From assembly GCA_947600345.1 (NCBI GenBank), contig CANQGC010000189.1, positions 1-6,008 on the forward strand: a stretch of 6,008 bases of DNA. Reading direction: 5' to 3'. A program made the translations under genes and the position numbers. Each line of letters opens with the position of its first letter. Within the stretch, counting starts at the first letter, position 1. Positions 1-5,874 of this stretch are shown one piece after another. A model generated the notes under the pieces. It saw only the letters and a program-made list of their open reading frames with translations. It searched no databases and was not told the origin of the DNA. The stretch comes from an uncultured Clostridia bacterium. Lineage in GTDB: Bacteria; Bacillota; Clostridia; Christensenellales; Aristaeellaceae.

Positions 1-1
1 G

Positions 2-1261
2 AGGCCCTCTGGCGCGCGCAGCGCGTCCCGGCCCCAGGGCCAGCGGCCGTCGGGCAGCAGGCAGCCCCAGGGCCGCCGCCCCGCGCCGCGCCGCCGCAGG
101 CGCGGCGTCCAGCCCCGCTTCTTCATCATCCTCGGCGTGGTCGTGGTGCTGATCGTCGCGCTGATCCTGATATTCGTCATTGGCGGCGACAAGAAGGATT
201 CCGGCGGGCCTCAGACCCTGCCCACCGCGGAGCCCGCGGGCGGCGCCATGAGCAACGCCACCATGGTCAGCCAGACTCCCGATCCCAACGCCCCGCAGGC
301 CGTCGAGGCGCCCGATCAGTCCTTCGATGAGGGGGATTATGAGGAGGAGGAAGACGATAACGACGACGACGCGCCGGTGATCTCCGCAGCCGAGCAGGTG
401 CAGGTTTCCCCCGAGCAGCTGAAGATCAACACCTCGCTGCCCGAGAACTGGATGAACGTGCTGCTGCTGGGCACCGACGAGCGCCACATCGACGAGCCCG
501 CGCGCACGGACACCATGATCATCGCGTCCATCAACACCCAGACCGGCGAGGTCAAGCTGACCTCCCTGCTGCGCGACGTGGCCGTCGACTACCAGGATCT
601 GGGCAAGAACAGCGGCCTCTACCGCCTGAACGCCGCGAACTACTTCGGCGGCCCGCTCTACGCGATCAAGACCATCAACGAGCTGTTCCAGATGAACATT
701 CAGTACTACGTTTCGGTCAACTTCTACGGCTTCACCCGCATCGCGGAGGCGCTGGGCGGCATCGACGTGGACATCACCGAAGCCGAAATGAATGAAATCA
801 ACAAGAAGCAGCACCACCAGGCGAAGGCCGCCGCCACGGAGGGCATCGATGAATCCGACATTGAAAGCGTGAACCTGACCACCTACGGCCCGAACACCCA
901 CCTGAACGGTCGCCAGACGCTGGCCTACGCCCGCGTCCGCTACGTGGACAACGACTACGCCCGCACCGAGCGCCAGCGCACCGTCATCACCAAGCTGATG
1001 CAGAAGCTGCGCGGCAAGAACGTGGCCGAGATCGGCATGCTGATCTCCAGCCTGTCCGGCAACGTGACCACGAACATGGACCTCAACAGCGCCCTCGAGG
1101 TGGCCATGACGGTGCTCAACAGCGACATCTCCGCCGTGGAGACGCTGCGCCTGCCCGAGAACGGCACCTACACCCTCGACCGCCGCAACGACAAGGAGAT
1201 GTTCTACGACACCGACTGGGACCGCAACGCCATGCTTCTGTATAACTTCATCTACGCATAA
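2..1261 (+). CDS. LCP (LytR-CpsA-Psr) family cell-wall glycopolymer ligase, 5' partial
   Basis: LCP enzymes are membrane-anchored phosphotransferases that move undecaprenyl-linked anionic polymers (teichoic acid, capsule) onto peptidoglycan at the outer face of the membrane. The frame is open from the first full codon at position 2, so the gene starts left of the window and 419 residues are visible. In visible numbering there is a basic Pro/Arg/Gln-rich cytoplasmic stretch (1-39, including a run of five Arg), one membrane segment (about 40-62), an acidic Glu/Asp-rich linker (about 109-123), then the LCP domain (about 149-340). Family motifs: NVLLLGTDER (152-161), RTDT (168-171), LLRD (189-192), YRLNAANYFGG (207-217), NGRQTLAYARVRY (302-314), ARTERQR (320-326). 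The conserved Arg and Asp residues of the active site are present. A GTG at 137 lies inside the membrane segment and is not a plausible start. The C-terminus looks complete. Which polymer it attaches cannot be told. Confidence 0.93.
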   Translation, partial: RPSGARSASRPQGQRPSGSRQPQGRRPAPRRRRRGVQPRFFIILGVVVVLIVALILIFVIGGDKKDSGGPQTLPTAEPAGGAMSNATMVSQTPDPNAPQAVEAPDQSFDEGDYEEEEDDNDDDAPVISAAEQVQVSPEQLKINTSLPENWMNVLLLGTDERHIDEPARTDTMIIASINTQTGEVKLTSLLRDVAVDYQDLGKNSGLYRLNAANYFGGPLYAIKTINELFQMNIQYYVSVNFYGFTRIAEALGGIDVDITEAEMNEINKKQHHQAKAAATEGIDESDIESVNLTTYGPNTHLNGRQTLAYARVRYVDNDYARTERQRTVITKLMQKLRGKNVAEIGMLISSLSGNVTTNMDLNSALEVAMTVLNSDISAVETLRLPENGTYTLDRRNDKEMFYDTDWDRNAMLLYNFIYA

Positions 1262-1278
1262 GCGAAGCGCGGAAGCTC

Positions 1279-1309
1279 CGAGCCGCCGGGCAAAGCGCCC
1301 GGCGGCTCG
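1279..1309 (+). terminator. GC-rich hairpin after the LCP gene, probable terminator
   Basis: A perfect 13-bp stem (1279-1291 with 1297-1309) closes a 5-nt loop, starting 18 bases after the LCP stop codon. It is followed by CTCCTTC rather than a clean T-run, so intrinsic termination is likely but not certain. It separates the LCP gene from the promoter of the next gene. Confidence 0.6.
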
Positions 1310-1350
1310 CTCCTTCGACGGCATATTCTTCGAATCGACCGCCTCCGCGC

Positions 1351-1379
1351 TTGCAACGCGGGGAAAAATCCGGTATAAT
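1351..1379 (+). promoter_or_regulatory. Consensus sigma-A/sigma-70 promoter of the CBS-domain gene
   Basis: The -35 box TTGCAA (1351-1356) is separated by 17 bp from a perfect -10 box TATAAT (1374-1379). Transcription should begin at about 1385-1387, just upstream of the ribosome site, giving a leader of only about 16 nt. The TTG of the -35 box is in frame with the downstream gene and could be mistaken for a start codon. Confidence 0.85.
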
Positions 1380-1389
1380 GAATGCACTG

Positions 1390-1397
1390 GGAGGTGA
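1390..1397 (+). promoter_or_regulatory. Strong ribosome binding site fixing the CBS protein start
   Basis: GGAGGTGA lies 4 bases before the ATG at 1402 (7 bases counted from GGAGG). It decides this start over the in-frame TTG at 1351, which is part of the promoter, and over the in-frame ATG at 1378, which overlaps the -10 box. Confidence 0.85.
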
Positions 1398-1401
1398 GAT
1401 C

Positions 1402-1815
1402 ATGAACGTTGCTTTCTTTTTGAAGCCCAAGTCCGAAGTTTTCTACCTCCAGGACAGCATGCCCCTGGCCCGGGCGCTGCATGAGATGCGCCGCAGCGGC
1501 TACACCTCCGTGCCGGTGATCGACAGGGAGGGCAAGTACGTGGGCGCGGTGAACGAGGGCGACTTCCTCGCCGCGCTGGCGAAGACCGACGGCGAGCGCT
1601 TTCAGTTGAGCGCCCCCGAGGACGCCGAGCGCAAGCGCGTGCGCGACATTCTCAACCGCGAGCGCAACCCCTCCGCCCGCATCGACGAGCCCGCCGAGGA
1701 GCTGGTCTCCCGCACCGCCGGCCAGAACTACGTGCCCATCGTGGACGACCGCGGCGTGTTCATTGGCATCGTGACCCGCCGCAACGTAATTCGTTATTTC
1801 TTGGAATCCAAGTGA
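1402..1815 (+). CDS. Stand-alone protein with two CBS domains
   Basis: The product is a 137-residue soluble protein made almost only of a pair of CBS domains. CBS1 spans about residues 8-59 (YTSVPVIDREGKYVGAV, then EGDFL). CBS2 spans about 84-133 (NYVPIVDDRGVFIGIVTRRNVI). Paired CBS domains form a Bateman module that binds adenine nucleotides. Small Firmicute proteins of this architecture include the c-di-AMP-binding DarB/CbpB group, but membership here is inference from size and layout; no ligand-specific residue was confirmed. There is no membrane segment or fused effector domain, so it probably acts by contacting another protein. It has its own consensus promoter, a very short leader and a strong ribosome site, and is followed by a GC-rich hairpin, so it is probably transcribed alone. 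Confidence 0.88.
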   Translation: MNVAFFLKPKSEVFYLQDSMPLARALHEMRRSGYTSVPVIDREGKYVGAVNEGDFLAALAKTDGERFQLSAPEDAERKRVRDILNRERNPSARIDEPAEELVSRTAGQNYVPIVDDRGVFIGIVTRRNVIRYFLESK

Positions 1816-1828
1816 CCGGTACCCCTAC

Positions 1829-1863
1829 GGCGGCGCGGCCCCGCGGAGCGGAGCCGCGCCGCC
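1829..1863 (+). terminator. GC-rich hairpin after the CBS gene, probable terminator
   Basis: An 11-bp perfect stem (1829-1839 with 1853-1863) starts 13 bases after the CBS stop. A smaller 4-bp stem (1841-1844 with 1848-1851) lies inside the loop. The following bases (TTGTATA) are only partly T-rich, so termination efficiency is uncertain. No convincing promoter was seen between here and the next gene at 1912. Confidence 0.55.
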
Positions 1864-1896
1864 TTGTATACAGAGCGCTCAGATAAAACTCCCTTC

Positions 1897-1901
1897 GGAG
1901 G
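1897..1901 (+). promoter_or_regulatory. Ribosome binding site fixing the NhaC-like start
   Basis: GGAGG ends 10 bases before the ATG at 1912. This supports that start over an in-frame TTG at 1864, which directly abuts the preceding hairpin and has no ribosome site. Confidence 0.7.
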
Positions 1902-1911
1902 CGAAGCCCGC

Positions 1912-3231
1912 ATGGAACTGTTCCTCTCCTTCGCGCTGTTCATGGCGGCGATGATCGCCTGCCTGGCCGGCGGCGCCACGATGGCGCTCGCGCTGGTCGT
2001 GGGCCTGCTGGCATTCGGATGCGTCGCGCTGCGCAGGGGCTTCGGCCTCGGAGAAATCGCGCGGATGTTCGCGAAGGGCATGTGGGAATCCCGCGTGGTG
2101 GTGATCGTGATGCTGCTGATCGGCTGCCTGACCTCGCTCTGGCGGCAGACCGGCACCATCGCCTTCTTCACCTACTACGGCGTGAAGCTGATCCCGCCGG
2201 GGCTGTTCCTGCTCGCTGCCTTCGCGCTGACCGCCATCATGAGCTACGCGCTGGGCACCTGCTTCGGCGTGGCGGGCACGATGGGCGTGATCCTGATGAC
2301 CATCGCCCGGGCCAGCGGTGTGAACCTGGCGCTGGTAGGCGGCGCGGTGATGTCCGGGCTCTACGTGGGCGACCGGGGCTCTCCCGCCGCCTCCAGCGCC
2401 GTGCTGGTCGCGAATGAGACGCGCACCGACGTCAGCGAGAACATCAAGCTCATGCTGCGCTCCTCGCTGCTGCCGCTGGCGCTGTGCGCGCTGCTCTACC
2501 TGCTGCCCTCCCGCTTCGCCCGGCCGGAGGCGGTGGACAGCGCGCTGCTGGAGAGCTTCGCCGGGGAGTTCCGGCTCTCAGCCTGGTGCCTGCTGCCGAC
2601 GGCGCTGCTGCTGGCGATGGCCTTCGCGGGAATCGACATCAAGTGGGTCATGGTCGCAAACATACTGGTTTCCCTGCTGCTGACGCTGCTGCTCCAGGGG
2701 CGCGATTTCGCGGATGCGCTGCGCATGACGCTGCTGGGCTATGCCCCCCGCAGCGCGGAGCTGAACGCCGTGCTCTCCGGCGGCGGCGCGGTCTCGATGC
2801 TGGAGGTCGAGGCGATCCTGCTGTTCTCCAGCGGGCTCTCCGGCATATTCGACGGCACGCGGATGCTGGCTTCGGTGGAGGGCGCGTTCGCCCGGCTGAC
2901 GGGGCGAGTCGGCCGCTTCCCGGCGATGGTGGCCGCGGCGCTGCTCAGCTCCATGGTGTTCTGCAATCAAACCATCGGCGTGATCATGTGCCGCCAGTGC
3001 ATGTCCGGAAACTACGGCGACGGCCCCGGGGCGCGCGTCGCGCTGATGCTGGACATCGAAAACTCGGTCATCACGCTCTGCGGCCTGGTGCCCTGGTGCA
3101 TTGCCTGCAGCGTGCCGCTGAAGATGCTGGGCTGCGGCCTGGCCGCGCTGCCCTTCGCCTCGTATTTGTACCTGATCCCGCTCAGCTGGCAGTTCACGCT
3201 GCTTTGGAAACATCGCCGCGCCGCGGCATAG
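1912..3231 (+). CDS. NhaC-family Na+/H+ antiporter
   Basis: The product is a polytopic inner-membrane protein of 439 residues, at or slightly below the usual length of the family, with about ten or more hydrophobic segments covering almost the whole chain. Family-like stretches are GTIAFFTYYGVKLIPP (81-96), SYALGTCFGVAGTMGVILM (111-129), GDRGSP (153-158, the counterpart of the GDRxSP motif before a Ser-rich run) and ENSVITLCGLVPWCIACSVP (383-402, resembling the conserved PW-containing C-terminal helix). NhaC-type carriers exchange cytoplasmic Na+ for external protons. Some relatives carry other exchange pairs (for example malate/lactate), so the substrate is not settled by sequence alone. The gene begins a probable operon: the CDF gene starts 39 bp downstream and the SDR gene 30 bp after that. 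Confidence 0.88.
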   Translation: MELFLSFALFMAAMIACLAGGATMALALVVGLLAFGCVALRRGFGLGEIARMFAKGMWESRVVVIVMLLIGCLTSLWRQTGTIAFFTYYGVKLIPPGLFLLAAFALTAIMSYALGTCFGVAGTMGVILMTIARASGVNLALVGGAVMSGLYVGDRGSPAASSAVLVANETRTDVSENIKLMLRSSLLPLALCALLYLLPSRFARPEAVDSALLESFAGEFRLSAWCLLPTALLLAMAFAGIDIKWVMVANILVSLLLTLLLQGRDFADALRMTLLGYAPRSAELNAVLSGGGAVSMLEVEAILLFSSGLSGIFDGTRMLASVEGAFARLTGRVGRFPAMVAAALLSSMVFCNQTIGVIMCRQCMSGNYGDGPGARVALMLDIENSVITLCGLVPWCIACSVPLKMLGCGLAALPFASYLYLIPLSWQFTLLWKHRRAAA

Positions 3232-3270
3232 GATGCGCAAGAGCGATTTGGCCCGAGGAAGGACGATAGA

Positions 3271-4419
3271 ATGATCCATTCCCTTGCGAAAATCTTCATC
3301 AGGAACAGCGAACAGACCGGCGACCCGGCGGTGCGCCGAGCCTGGGGCGCGCTCTGCGGCGCGGTGGGAATCCTGCTCAACCTGCTGCTGACGGCGGCCA
3401 AGCTGCTGGCGGGCGCGCTCAGCGGCTCCATCGCCATCACCGCCGACGCGCTCAATAACCTCTCCGACGCGCTGTCCTCGGCCATCGCGCTGGTGGGCTT
3501 CCGGCTCTCCGCGAGAAAGCCCGACCGGGATCACCCCTACGGCCATAGGCGCTACGAGTACATCGCGGGACTGATCGTGTCCCTCGCGATTCTGCTGATG
3601 GGCGCAAACCTGGCGCGCTCCTGCGTGGCGCGCATCCTTGCGCCGGAGCCGGTGGAGTTCGCGCTCCTTCCCGCCTGCATACTCGGCGCCTCGATCCTGG
3701 TCAAGCTCTACATGGCGCTCTACAACCGCGCGATCGGCCGGGAGATCCGCTCCGCCACGCTGGCCGCCACCGCCACGGATAGCCTCTCCGACGCCGTCGC
3801 CACCACGGCGGTGCTGGTTTCGATGCTCATCGCCCGCTTCACCGGCGCGAACATCGACGCCTGGGCGGGCGCGGCGGTATCGCTGCTGATCCTCTGGGCG
3901 GGCGTGCAATCGCTGCGGGAGACCATCAGCCCGCTGCTGGGCAGCGCGCCCGACCCGGACTTCGTGCGGAAGGTGGAGGAAATCGTCACCTCCTGCCCCG
4001 AGGTACTGGGAATGCACGATCTGATGGTACACGACTACGGCGCGGGCCGCACGGTGATCTCGCTGCACGCCGAGGTGCGCGCCGACGGCGAGCTGATGGC
4101 GCTGCACGAGGCCATCGACCGTCTGGAGCGCAGGCTGCGGGAGGAGCTCGACTGCTCCGCCACCATCCACATGGACCCGGTCAGCGCGGGCGCGGAATCC
4201 CGGGCGCTCCGGCAGCGCATCGAGGCGGACATCCGCGCCGCCCTGGGCGAGGGGATCACGCTGCACGACTTCCGCCTCGAGCCCGGCGAGCTGAGCTTCG
4301 ACGCCGCGCTGCCCTACGAGCTCAAGCTCAGCGACGAGGAGGCGCTCCGCGAGCTTCAGCGCATCGCCCGGGAGAACTGCCCGGACCGCGAGCTGGAGAT
4401 CGACGTGGACCGGCAGTGA
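3271..4419 (+). CDS. Cation diffusion facilitator (CDF) transporter, manganese-type site
   Basis: CDF proteins export divalent metals from the cytoplasm in exchange for protons and act as dimers in the membrane. This 382-residue protein has about six membrane segments between residues 25 and 215. The TM2 motif ADALNNLSD supplies N62 and D66, and the TM5 motif ATDSLSD supplies D170 and D174. An N-D-D-D quartet is typical of the manganese-exporting branch rather than the zinc branch, which has His in TM5; specificity remains inference. DHPYGHRRYEY (87-97) is the conserved loop after TM2. The cytoplasmic metallochaperone-like domain follows (about 226-304, with H249, H254, H266, H279 and H300). 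A further 75 or so residues (305-382, HDFRLEPGELSFDAALPYE) extend beyond the basic CDF length, as in other longer Firmicute members. The start is supported by AGGAAGGA about 8 bases upstream. Confidence 0.92.
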   Translation: MIHSLAKIFIRNSEQTGDPAVRRAWGALCGAVGILLNLLLTAAKLLAGALSGSIAITADALNNLSDALSSAIALVGFRLSARKPDRDHPYGHRRYEYIAGLIVSLAILLMGANLARSCVARILAPEPVEFALLPACILGASILVKLYMALYNRAIGREIRSATLAATATDSLSDAVATTAVLVSMLIARFTGANIDAWAGAAVSLLILWAGVQSLRETISPLLGSAPDPDFVRKVEEIVTSCPEVLGMHDLMVHDYGAGRTVISLHAEVRADGELMALHEAIDRLERRLREELDCSATIHMDPVSAGAESRALRQRIEADIRAALGEGITLHDFRLEPGELSFDAALPYELKLSDEEALRELQRIARENCPDRELEIDVDRQ

Positions 4420-4435
4420 GCTATACATCCGACAG

Positions 4436-4441
4436 AGGAGG
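4436..4441 (+). promoter_or_regulatory. Ribosome binding site of the SDR gene
   Basis: A perfect AGGAGG ends 8 bases before the ATG at 4450, within the 30-bp gap after the CDF stop codon. It fixes the SDR start and supports co-translation from one message. Confidence 0.8.
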
Positions 4442-4449
4442 AACGCGCA

Positions 4450-5157
4450 ATGTTCGAAGGCAAGGTCGCCGTCGTCACCGGCGGCGCGCACGGAATCGGG
4501 AAGGCCATCTGCGAGGCCTTCCGCAGGGAGGGCGCGACGGTCTGCGCCATCGACCTGACGCCCGGCGAGGGCATCTTTACTGGCGACATCGGCGAACCGG
4601 AGACTTTGGAGGCCTTCGCCGAGGACGTGATTCGCAGGTACGGCCGCGTGGACTGCATCGTCAACAACGCGCCGCCGCTGATGAAGGGCATCCGCGACTG
4701 CAGCTGGGAGGAGTTCAACCGCGCGTTGCGGGTGGGCGTGAGCGCGCCCTTCTACCTGGTGAAGCTGCTGATGCCGCACCTGGCGCCGGGGGCGGCGATC
4801 GTGAACATATCCTCGTCCCGGGACCGGATGAGCCAGCCGGAGACGGAGAGCTACACCGCGGCCAAGGGCGGCATATCGGCGCTGACCCACGCACTGGCGG
4901 TGAGCCTGGCGGGCAAGGCGCGGGTGAATTCGATCTCGCCGGGATGGATTGACACGACGGGCGCGGAGATTGCGGGGCCGGACGCCACGCAGCAGCCGGT
5001 GGGCCGGGTGGGCAAGCCGGAGGATATTGCGGAGCTGGCGCTGTTTCTGTGCTCGGAGAAGGCGGGGTTTATTACCGGAGAGAATATCTGCGTCGATGGC
5101 GGCATGACGAAGCTGATGATCTACCACGACGACTGCGGTTGGAGGTATATCGGCTAA
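4450..5157 (+). CDS. Short-chain dehydrogenase/reductase (SDR), classical type
   Basis: The product is a 235-residue cytosolic oxidoreductase with a Rossmann fold. The nucleotide motif TGGAHGIG is at 10-17. D35 ends the second strand (CAIDLTP), which favours NAD(H) over NADP(H). GDI at 45-47 is the adenine-contacting position; the 35-47 segment is short, which explains the length slightly below the common 245-255. The catalytic Ser lies in SSS (121-123) and YTAAK gives Y135 and K139. SPG (163-165) and the C-terminal ITGENICVDGGM (208-219) are typical. Two departures are visible: NNAG is NNAP (72-75), and the structural Asn of the N-S-Y-K tetrad appears to be Gly96 (ALRVGVSAPF). The substrate is unknown. 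It is the last gene of the probable operon with the antiporter and CDF genes, but nothing in it links it to ion transport. Confidence 0.92.
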   Translation: MFEGKVAVVTGGAHGIGKAICEAFRREGATVCAIDLTPGEGIFTGDIGEPETLEAFAEDVIRRYGRVDCIVNNAPPLMKGIRDCSWEEFNRALRVGVSAPFYLVKLLMPHLAPGAAIVNISSSRDRMSQPETESYTAAKGGISALTHALAVSLAGKARVNSISPGWIDTTGAEIAGPDATQQPVGRVGKPEDIAELALFLCSEKAGFITGENICVDGGMTKLMIYHDDCGWRYIG

Positions 5158-5165
5158 GCCCCAAC

Positions 5166-5186
5166 GCCGCGCCCCAAAAGCGCGGC
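5166..5186 (+). terminator. Weak terminator-like hairpin after the SDR gene
   Basis: A perfect 7-bp stem (5166-5172 with 5180-5186) with a 7-nt loop starts 9 bases after the SDR stop. There is no T-run behind it. Its right arm is also the first seven bases of the terminal inverted repeat of the downstream element, so it may belong to that element instead. Confidence 0.35.
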
Positions 5187-5199
5187 AGCAGAAGGGAGA
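5180..5199 (+). repeat. Left terminal inverted repeat, 20 bp
   Basis: It is identical over 20 bases to the reverse complement of 5900-5919 and lies 22 bases after the SDR stop codon. Confidence 0.9.
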
Positions 5200-5201
5200 T
5201 T

Positions 5202-5224
5202 CTTAAGGACCTCAGGTCCTTAAG
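5202..5224. repeat. Hairpin A, left copy
   Basis: A 23-base near-perfect palindrome with arms cttaaggacct and aggtccttaag and a single central C. The core acctcaggt is also present in the right copy (5875-5897), while four outer pairs differ in a compensated way. The spacer to hairpin B is 8 bases (caggaatt), identical in both halves. Confidence 0.9.
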
Positions 5225-5232
5225 CAGGAATT

Positions 5233-5255
5233 CTTAAGGGACAGAGTCCCTTAAG
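5233..5255. repeat. Hairpin B, left copy
   Basis: A 10-bp perfect stem (5233-5242 with 5246-5255) with the 3-base loop AGA. Compared with the right copy (5844-5866) it differs by one compensated base pair (T-A here, C-G there). Confidence 0.9.
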
Positions 5256-5257
5256 CA

Positions 5258-5298
5258 GGTCCGGGCGGAGCCCGAAAACGGGTCCGGGCGGAGCCCGG
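5258..5298. repeat. Hairpin C, left copy, tandemly duplicated
   Basis: A 17-base unit (ggtccgggcggagcccg) occurs at 5258-5274 and again at 5281-5297, a period of 23. Each unit folds with a GGA loop: the first has a 5-bp stem (5262-5266 with 5270-5274) and the second a 6-bp stem (5284-5289 with 5293-5298). The second unit matches the single right copy best. Confidence 0.85.
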
Positions 5299-5307
5299 CG
5301 TCCCCCA

Positions 5308-5379
5308 GCGGCCCGCGGCAAACCATCCAGATTCCGGCAATTCGAACCAACGCCCCATCGCCTCCATACCGCGGGCCGC
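5308..5379. repeat. Long-range stem D, left copy
   Basis: An 11-bp GC-rich stem (5308-5318 with 5369-5379) encloses 5319-5368, exactly 50 nt. The enclosed 50 nt align without gaps to those of the right copy, most strongly at CATCGCCTCCA (5356-5366). Confidence 0.75.
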
Positions 5380-5388
5380 CGAAGCGCC

Positions 5389-5426
5389 TTTTGAAAGGGG
5401 AAGCCATCCGGCTTCCCCTTTCAAAA
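5389..5426. repeat. Hairpin E, left copy
   Basis: A perfect 17-bp stem (5389-5405 with 5410-5426) with the 4-base loop ATCC. The inner 15 bp are shared with the right copy (5642-5675) apart from three compensated base pairs. The arms carry T and A runs, but no T-run follows the stem. Confidence 0.9.
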
Positions 5427-5641
5427 CAGCAAACGAAACCTCCCGATTTAACTCGCCACACTTTCCCCCGACTGCCTCACGTCAAAGAATCCAAGCCCTT
5501 GCGCAAGCACGGCTTCTTCCATCGTCATGCGCCGCATCGGAAGCATGGAGCCGCATGGCAGGGCAAGCCTGACGATGGCGGGGTGGATGCGGGAGCTTTG
5601 TTGGAAATCGAAACGGGGGATGAGAGTTAGTGGCGGCTGCC
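5427..5641. other. Central spacer of the inverted element
   Basis: This 215-bp centre is not duplicated between the halves. It contains a 9-bp long-range stem (5519-5527 with 5570-5578) enclosing 42 nt and a smaller stem (5493-5497 with 5511-5515) around the 10-base palindrome cttgcgcaag (5498-5507). An open frame on the - strand ends at 5448; its last 30 or so residues read protein-like (MTMEEAVLAQGLGFFDVRQS) but there is no ribosome site before any ATG, and the frame runs outward through the hairpins. It could be a gene remnant or chance. Confidence 0.4.
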
Positions 5642-5675
5642 TTGAATTGGCAAGCCGGAAGGCTTGCCAATTCAA
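5642..5675. repeat. Hairpin E, right copy
   Basis: A perfect 15-bp stem (5642-5656 with 5661-5675) with the loop GGAA, which is a GNRA-type tetraloop on the + strand. It is the inverted counterpart of 5391-5424. Confidence 0.9.
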
Positions 5676-5687
5676 CTCCGCGCCGCC

Positions 5688-5761
5688 GGCGGCCCGCGGA
5701 TTGGAGGCGATGATGCCTGAGTGCGCTTTGCCGCAGCTCTGGCTTGATTCCGCGGGCCGCC
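5688..5761. repeat. Long-range stem D, right copy
   Basis: A perfect 12-bp stem (5688-5699 with 5750-5761) encloses 5700-5749, exactly 50 nt, the same as in the left copy. The conserved loop block is at 5702-5712, reading CATCGCCTCCA on the - strand. Confidence 0.75.
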
Positions 5762-5823
5762 TGGGAGCGGGGCCTTGTGCCTTGAACCGCAGCTGACTGC
5801 TTGGCGCAGCCTCTGGGGCTACG

Positions 5824-5838
5824 CTGGACTCCGTCCAG
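5824..5838. repeat. Hairpin C, right copy
   Basis: A 6-bp perfect stem (5824-5829 with 5833-5838) with a TCC loop. Relative to the left copy two base pairs have changed from C-G/G-C to T-A/A-T, with pairing kept. The 62 bases between this hairpin and stem D (5762-5823), against 9 in the left half, hold only weak short pairings. Confidence 0.8.
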
Positions 5839-5843
5839 ACCTG

Positions 5844-5866
5844 CTCAAGGGACTCTGTCCCTTGAG
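5844..5866. repeat. Hairpin B, right copy
   Basis: A 10-bp perfect stem (5844-5853 with 5857-5866) with the loop TCT. It is the inverted counterpart of 5233-5255. Confidence 0.9.
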
Positions 5867-5874
5867 AATTCCTG

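Noticed and set aside
1864..1890. Possible promoter upstream of the antiporter gene (TTGTAT with TAAAAC)
   Set aside because: The spacing is only about 14 bases and the -10 match is poor, so the promoter of this probable operon is not identified.
2484..3269. Second + strand frame of 261 codons inside the antiporter gene
   Set aside because: It overlaps the NhaC-like gene almost fully, is Arg/Ala/Gly-rich without membrane segments or motifs, and has no ribosome site; it is an alternative-frame shadow.
2578..5127. Very long - strand open frame (849 codons)
   Set aside because: It lies antisense to parts of three well-supported genes (antiporter, CDF, SDR), is rich in Arg/Ala/Gln/His with no recognisable domain, and is a usual by-product of GC-rich codon choice on the other strand.
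5180..5298. CRISPR array suggested by serial short repeats
   Set aside because: The units are different palindromes with 5-8 base spacers, not identical repeats with unique 30-base spacers, and no cas gene is present.
5391..5630. + strand frame of 79 codons starting inside hairpin E
   Set aside because: Its start codon is within the stem of hairpin E, there is no separate ribosome site, and the composition is unlike the neighbouring genes.
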